Assembly: GCF_000383475.1 (NCBI RefSeq)
Contig: NZ_KB911459.1
Coordinates: 1,192,467 to 1,256,466 of the forward strand
Source: Microbacterium sp. 11MF
GTDB taxonomy: Bacteria; Actinomycetota; Actinomycetes; Actinomycetales; Microbacteriaceae
Direction of reading: 5' to 3'
DNA length: 64,000 nucleotides
Each line of letters opens with the position of its first letter. The first letter of the stretch is position 1. This document shows, piece by piece, positions 60,377 to 64,000 of this stretch. The notes beneath the pieces are model-generated. The model was not told the origin of the DNA, ran no database searches, and saw only the letters and a list, made by a program, of their open reading frames with translations. The translations under genes were made by a program, and so were the position numbers.

Positions 60377-61197
60377 CCGCCCACCGCACCCTCACCGCGG
60401 AGGGGATCTCGCTCGCCTACGGTGACCGGACGATCGTCGACACGCTGGATCTCACCGTTTCCGCAGGCAAAGTCACAGCGATCGTCGGTGCGAACGCCTG
60501 CGGCAAGTCGACACTGCTCAAGGCGATGGCGCGCCTCCTCCCCCCCAGAGCAGGTCAGGTCCTCCTCGACGGCAAGGACATCCACCGGATGCCGACCAAG
60601 CAGGTCGCCCGCGATCTCGGATTGCTGCCGCAGTCGCCGATCGCTCCCGAGGGGATCGCCGTCTCCGACCTCGTCAGTCGCGGACGTACTCCCCACCACG
60701 GGCCGCTCGCACGCTGGACGCCGGCAGACGACAAGGCCGTGGCAGAAGCCCTCGAAGCGACCGACATCGTCGCGATCGCGGACCGTCCCGTCGATGAGCT
60801 CTCCGGCGGCCAGCGCCAGCGCGTCTGGATCGCGATGGCCCTCGCCCAGCAGACGGATGTCCTCCTGCTCGACGAGCCGACGACGTTCCTCGACGTGAGC
60901 CATCAGATCGACGTGCTCGACCTGCTGACCGACCTCAACCGGTCGCGCGGAACCACCATCGTCATGGTGCTCCACGATCTCAACCTGGCCGCACGCTACG
61001 CCGACCACCTGGTCGCGATGTCCGCCGGACGGATCTATGCTTCCGGCGCTCCTGAGCAGGTCCTGACTGCGGAGACGGTCCACGAGGTCTTCGGTCTCGA
61101 CAGCCGCGTCATCCCCGACCCGCTCACCGGTCGGCCGCTGGTTCTTCCCATCGGTCGACACCACGTCCCCGCGCGCCTCGACGGCGCCGTCAGCTGA
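60373..61197 (+). CDS. iron-siderophore ABC transporter ATP-binding protein
   Basis: A 274-residue FepC/FecE-type ATPase. Walker A is GANACGKST (the usual GPNGCGKST with two substitutions, lysine and Ser/Thr kept), signature LSGGQRQRVWIAMALAQ, Walker B LLLDEPTTFLDVSHQ, switch His in VLHDLNLAARYADH. It powers the two FecCD permeases. Confidence 0.94.
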   Translation: MTAHRTLTAEGISLAYGDRTIVDTLDLTVSAGKVTAIVGANACGKSTLLKAMARLLPPRAGQVLLDGKDIHRMPTKQVARDLGLLPQSPIAPEGIAVSDLVSRGRTPHHGPLARWTPADDKAVAEALEATDIVAIADRPVDELSGGQRQRVWIAMALAQQTDVLLLDEPTTFLDVSHQIDVLDLLTDLNRSRGTTIVMVLHDLNLAARYADHLVAMSAGRIYASGAPEQVLTAETVHEVFGLDSRVIPDPLTGRPLVLPIGRHHVPARLDGAVS

Positions 61198-61212
61198 TAC
61201 CCGGAGTGACCG

Positions 61213-62118
61213 ATGTCCCTCAACACCATGGCCTTCTTCCGTGCACCGGTGGCGTCCGTCGCAGACGTGACCCCCAGTTTCCGCCGCTTCACCTTCAAGG
61301 ACACCGCGCTCTCCGCCTACGGCGACCCGGGGTTCGACCAGCGGGTGAAGATCCTCTTCCCCACTCCGTCCGCGCCGATCGACTCGATGCCCACCGGTGA
61401 GGACTGGTACGACCAGTGGCGCGCACTGCCCGACGACGCCCGTCCCGTGATGCGGACGTACACGACTCGCGCCGTGCGGAACGAGGCCAACGAGGTCGAC
61501 ATCGACATGGTGGCGCACGACGTCATGGGCCCCGCTTCGGCCTGGATCGCCGAGGCGAAGGCGGGCGACGAGGTGCTGATCCTCGCGCCGACGACCTCCC
61601 ACACGGGCGTCAATTACGGCATCGACTTCGTCCCGCCCGCCAAGACGGAGAACATCCTCCTCGCGGGAGACGAGACCGCGGCGCCCGCGATCGCCCGCAT
61701 TCTGGAGCAGCTCCCCGCCGACGCTCGCGGCGTCGTCGTCCTCGAGGTGCCGCATGCCGATGACATCGCGTATCTGCCCACTCATCCGGGATTCGAGCTC
61801 ATCACCGCGGCCCGGGCGGGCGAGGACCACCGACACGATCACCTCATCGCCGCCGTCAGCGAAGTCGCCCACCGTCTCGCACCCCGCGGTATCGGTGCGG
61901 AGGTCGAGGAGATCGACGTCGATCACGACATCCTGTGGGAGGTCCCTCGCACGGCGAAGGGTGGAGCCGCCCTGAAGAGCGCGCCGCTGTACGCGTGGCT
62001 GGCCGGCGAGGCCTCAGCCATCAAGGCACTGCGTCGTCACCTGGTGAGCGAGGTCGGCGTCGACCGCCGTGCCGTCGCCTTCATGGGCTACTGGCGACTC
62101 GGACGGTCGGAGAACTGA
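61213..62118 (+). CDS. siderophore-interacting protein (ferric-siderophore reductase, SIP family)
   Basis: A 301-residue flavoprotein that releases iron from imported ferric-siderophore by reduction in the cytoplasm. FAD site RTYTTRAVR (about residues 76-84, the RxYT motif), NAD(P)H-site LLAGDETAAPAIARILE (about 152-168), and the SIP C-terminal FMGYWRLGRSE. It is the last gene of the operon, so capture, import and iron release are encoded together under one iron box. No siderophore synthesis genes are nearby, so it may use siderophores made elsewhere. Ends in a strong terminator. Confidence 0.93.
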   Translation: MSLNTMAFFRAPVASVADVTPSFRRFTFKDTALSAYGDPGFDQRVKILFPTPSAPIDSMPTGEDWYDQWRALPDDARPVMRTYTTRAVRNEANEVDIDMVAHDVMGPASAWIAEAKAGDEVLILAPTTSHTGVNYGIDFVPPAKTENILLAGDETAAPAIARILEQLPADARGVVVLEVPHADDIAYLPTHPGFELITAARAGEDHRHDHLIAAVSEVAHRLAPRGIGAEVEEIDVDHDILWEVPRTAKGGAALKSAPLYAWLAGEASAIKALRRHLVSEVGVDRRAVAFMGYWRLGRSEN

Positions 62119-62151
62119 AGAAGCGGTGCGACACAGTCGCACCGCTTCTTC
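62117..62151. terminator. bidirectional terminator between the siderophore and SUF operons
   Basis: A perfect 16-bp stem (62117-62132 with 62136-62151) with a three-base ACA loop; the left arm starts within the stop codon of the SIP gene. The outer GAAGAAG/CTTCTTC ends resemble the A/T flanks of a terminator in both directions. Confidence 0.92.
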
Positions 62152-62179
62152 CATCGGCCGGGTGGCCGCGGTCTTCGGG

Positions 62180-62509
62180 TCAGATCGAGAATCCGAGCGC
62201 GCGCATCATGTCGCGACCGTCATCGGTGATCTTCTCCGGTCCCCACGGCGGCATCCAGACCCAGTTGATCCGGAATCGGTCCACGACGCCGTCGAGCGCC
62301 TGGCCGGTCTGTTCCTCGAGGACGTCCGTCAGGGGGCAGCCGGCCGACGTCAGGGTCATGTGGATGACGAGTGCGTCGTTCTCGTCGTCCCATCCCAGGT
62401 CGTAGATCAAGCCGAGGTCGACGATATTGACCCCCAACTCGGGGTCCATGACGTCCTTGAGCGCCTCGGTGACCTCGTCGTACTTCTCGGGTGCGAGCGT
62501 CTCGGTCAT
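62180..62509 (-). CDS. metal-sulfur cluster assembly factor (DUF59/MIP18, SufT-like)
   Basis: A 109-residue DUF59 protein. Family marks: VMDPELGVNIVDLGLIYDLG (about residues 20-39) and the reactive cysteine in TSAGCPLTDVLEEQ (about residue 58). Such proteins (SufT) help Fe-S cluster maturation when demand is high. It is last in the SUF operon. TAGGAT lies exactly six bases before the ATG and its TAG is the stop codon of sufC, so the gene can also have its own leaderless transcript. Confidence 0.9.
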   Translation of the reverse strand: MTETLAPEKYDEVTEALKDVMDPELGVNIVDLGLIYDLGWDDENDALVIHMTLTSAGCPLTDVLEEQTGQALDGVVDRFRINWVWMPPWGPEKITDDGRDMMRALGFSI

Positions 62510-62518
62510 GCGACGATC

Positions 62519-63289
62519 CTAGGCCTGCTCGCCGCCGACCGGGGCGAGGAAACGGTCGTAACCCTCGTCCTCCAGCCGCGCTGCGAGCTCCGGGCCGCCT
62601 TCCTCAGCGACGCGACCGTTCACGAGGACGTGGACGAAGTCGGGCTGGATGTAGCGGAGGATGCGGGTGTAGTGGGTGATGAGCAGGACGCCCATGTCGC
62701 TCTCCTCCTTGGCGCGGTTGACGCCCTCGGAGACGATCTTGAGCGCGTCGACGTCGAGGCCGGAGTCCGTCTCGTCGAGGATGGCGAGCTTGGGCTTCAG
62801 GAGCTCGAGCTGCAGGATCTCGTGGCGCTTCTTCTCGCCGCCGGAGAAGCCCTCATTGACGTTGCGGGCGGCGAACTTCGGGTCCATGCGCAGGTTCTGC
62901 ATGGCGCCCTTCACGTCCTTCGTCCACGAGCGGATCGACGGCGCTTCGCCGTCGATGGCGGTCTTGGCGGTACGCAGGAAGTTCGTGACCGTCACACCGG
63001 GGATCTCGACCGGGTACTGCATCGCCAGGAAGAGACCGGCGCGCGCACGCTCGTCGACCGACATCGCGAGGACGTCGTCGCCGTCGAGGGTGATGGTGCC
63101 ACCCGTGACGGTGTACTTGGGGTGGCCGGCGATCGTGTACGCGAGCGTCGACTTGCCGGAGCCGTTCGGGCCCATGATGGCGTGGGTCTCGCCCGTGCGG
63201 ACGGTGAGGGTGACGCCGTTGAGGATCGGGGTCTCGCCGGCTTCCGTCTCGACGGTCACATGGAGGTCGCGGATCTCGAGGACAGACAT
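62519..63289 (-). CDS. sufC: Fe-S cluster assembly ATPase SufC
   Basis: A 256-residue ABC ATPase that drives shape changes in the SufB-SufD scaffold. Walker A GPNGSGKST (about residue 36), signature GFSGGEKKRHEILQL (about 148), Walker B LAILDETDSGLD (DETDSGLD is the SufC hallmark), and switch His in ITHYTRIL. GAAG before the ATG is a modest ribosome-binding site. Fourteen bases after the Rieske gene. Confidence 0.96.
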   Translation of the reverse strand: MSVLEIRDLHVTVETEAGETPILNGVTLTVRTGETHAIMGPNGSGKSTLAYTIAGHPKYTVTGGTITLDGDDVLAMSVDERARAGLFLAMQYPVEIPGVTVTNFLRTAKTAIDGEAPSIRSWTKDVKGAMQNLRMDPKFAARNVNEGFSGGEKKRHEILQLELLKPKLAILDETDSGLDVDALKIVSEGVNRAKEESDMGVLLITHYTRILRYIQPDFVHVLVNGRVAEEGGPELAARLEDEGYDRFLAPVGGEQA

Positions 63290-63303
63290 GTCAGCTTCTT
63301 TCT

Positions 63304-63633
63304 TCAGTTCACGGCTTTGGTCACGGCGGGATCGATGAGGATGTCGTCCCCGTCGATCGTGACCTCGTAGACGGGCACCGGCTCGTAGGCCGGGAGATTC
63401 AGGGGGCGGCCGGTGCGGAGCGAGAACGCGGACCCGTGCGCCCAGCATTCGAGCGTCTCGCCCTCGACGAAGCCGTCCGCCAGCGAGATGTCACCGTGCG
63501 TGCAGGTGTCGCCGATCGCGTGGACCTCGCCCTGACCGTCGAGCACCACGGAGATGGCGACGCCGCCCACCTCGACGCGCACAGCGGTGTCCTGCTCGAG
63601 CTCGCTCAGCTGGAGCACCTTCTCGGCGGTCAT
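63304..63633 (-). CDS. Rieske-type [2Fe-2S] ferredoxin in the SUF operon
   Basis: A 109-residue Rieske ferredoxin of the NirD/BphF type. Cluster ligands are Cys44-X-His46 and Cys63-X2-His66 (TCTHGD, ECWAHG). It probably supplies electrons for cluster building or is an early client; the gene lies between sufD and sufC in many actinobacteria. Its ATG overlaps the sufD stop by four bases (ATGA). Confidence 0.94.
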   Translation of the reverse strand: MTAEKVLQLSELEQDTAVRVEVGGVAISVVLDGQGEVHAIGDTCTHGDISLADGFVEGETLECWAHGSAFSLRTGRPLNLPAYEPVPVYEVTIDGDDILIDPAVTKAVN

Positions 63634-64000
63634 CGCGTGCCCTCCCCGACGAGCTCCGCCTCGATGGCGGCGATGAACTCGTCCTCGAGGGACGGGATGC
63701 CGATCTTCTGGACGATCTCGGCGAGGAAGCCGAGGACGACCAGACGTCGTGCCTGCTCCTCGTCGATCCCGCGGGCCTGCAGGTAGAAGAGTTGCTCGTC
63801 GTCGAACCGGCCCGTCGCGCTCGCGTGCCCGGCACCGACGATGTCGCCGGTCTCGATCTCGAGGTTCGGGATGGAGTCGGCGCGCGCTCCGTCGGTGAGG
63901 ACGAGGTTGCGGTTCGCTTCGTAGGAGTCGGTGCCGACGGCATCCGGTCCGATGAGGACGTCGCCGATCCAGACGGTCCGCGCCGAGGCACCCTGCAGCG
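63630..64000 (-). CDS. sufD: Fe-S cluster assembly protein SufD (3' part only)
   Basis: The last 123 residues of SufD; the gene runs off the right edge of the window. The beta-helix part shows RTVWIGDVLIGPDAVGTDSYE and NRNLVLTDGARADSIPNLEIE, with the GAGHASATGRFDDEQLFYLQARG motif and the C-terminal helix GFLAEIVQKIGIP, all typical of SufB/SufD (short excerpts of longer regions). SufD lacks the SufB catalytic residues but is needed for iron entry to the SufBC2D scaffold. I prefer SufD to SufB from the position between scaffold and Rieske genes. Confidence 0.85.
   Translation of the reverse strand, partial: LQGASARTVWIGDVLIGPDAVGTDSYEANRNLVLTDGARADSIPNLEIETGDIVGAGHASATGRFDDEQLFYLQARGIDEEQARRLVVLGFLAEIVQKIGIPSLEDEFIAAIEAELVGEGTR

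Overview
The window is high-GC DNA (about 70% G+C by eye) with dense genes, many ATGA/GTGA stop-start overlaps and many transcripts that look leaderless. Gene content (pafBC, Rv1212c/Rv1213-type glgA-glgC, actinobacterial-type ValRS, two ClpP paralogues, DUF3099/DUF4190 proteins, CGNR protein, SUF operon with an internal Rieske ferredoxin) points to an actinobacterium. Codon style and the frequent hexamer GGATGC/GCATCC suggest Microbacteriaceae, most likely Microbacterium or a close relative; the genus is inference. I see no prophage, IS element, CRISPR array or integron: this is chromosomal core sequence.

Layout. 1-7.1 kb: fragment of a minus-strand gene, a pentapeptide-type protein with a GNAT enzyme, an OsmC protein divergent from a methionine ABC importer (metN-metI-metQ), then valS. 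7.1-14.5 kb: an ArsR-type regulator divergent from an M3 oligopeptidase, then the ATP-dependent protease set clpX, clpP2-clpP1 and the trigger factor gene tig. 14.6-14.9 kb: divergent tRNA-Pro(UGG) and tRNA-Gly(UCC). 14.9-23.1 kb: a minus-strand run helY-tatC-tatA-pafC-pafB-FKBP lipoprotein-trmI-HAD. These are the genes that flank the Pup-proteasome cluster in mycobacteria, but no arc, dop, pup, prcBA or pafA lies between them. 23.2-29.7 kb: PAC2 protein, uppP, M20 peptidase, an ABC-2 exporter, tRNA-Leu(GAG) and a ferritin-like/VIT metal transporter. 29.8-34.9 kb: DEVH helicase, SGNH hydrolase, SpoU-type RNA methyltransferase, sirtuin, histidine phosphatase. 35-39.6 kb: branched-chain 2-oxoacid dehydrogenase operon (E1a-E1b-E2-acyl-CoA dehydrogenase) divergent from an Lrp regulator. 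40-51.5 kb: EamA transporter, CGNR regulator, hydrolase, exonuclease, L31 type B, ABC ATPase, glgA/glgC, serB, hydrolase, fabG, and a DUF4190-DUF3099-zinc protein-SURF1 string. 51.5-57.2 kb: an ABC-F protein, then a membrane alpha/beta hydrolase coupled to an MprF-like aminoacyl-lipid synthase. 57.2-62.1 kb: an iron-siderophore import operon behind a near-consensus DtxR/IdeR box. 62.2-64 kb: the 3' part of a SUF Fe-S operon (sufD-Rieske-sufC-DUF59).

The genes fit a free-living aerobe: protein quality control (Clp, trigger factor, Tat), DNA-damage response (PafBC), envelope work (UppP, MprF-like), iron supply matched with Fe-S assembly, and amino-acid/branched-chain metabolism. The signals I consider most worth checking are regulatory and architectural: the leaderless-promoter pattern, the 14-bp-periodic promoter repeats, the proteasome-free pafBC locus, the apparent ACG start of the DUF3099 gene, the Lys/Ala tail on trigger factor and the hydrolase-MprF pair.
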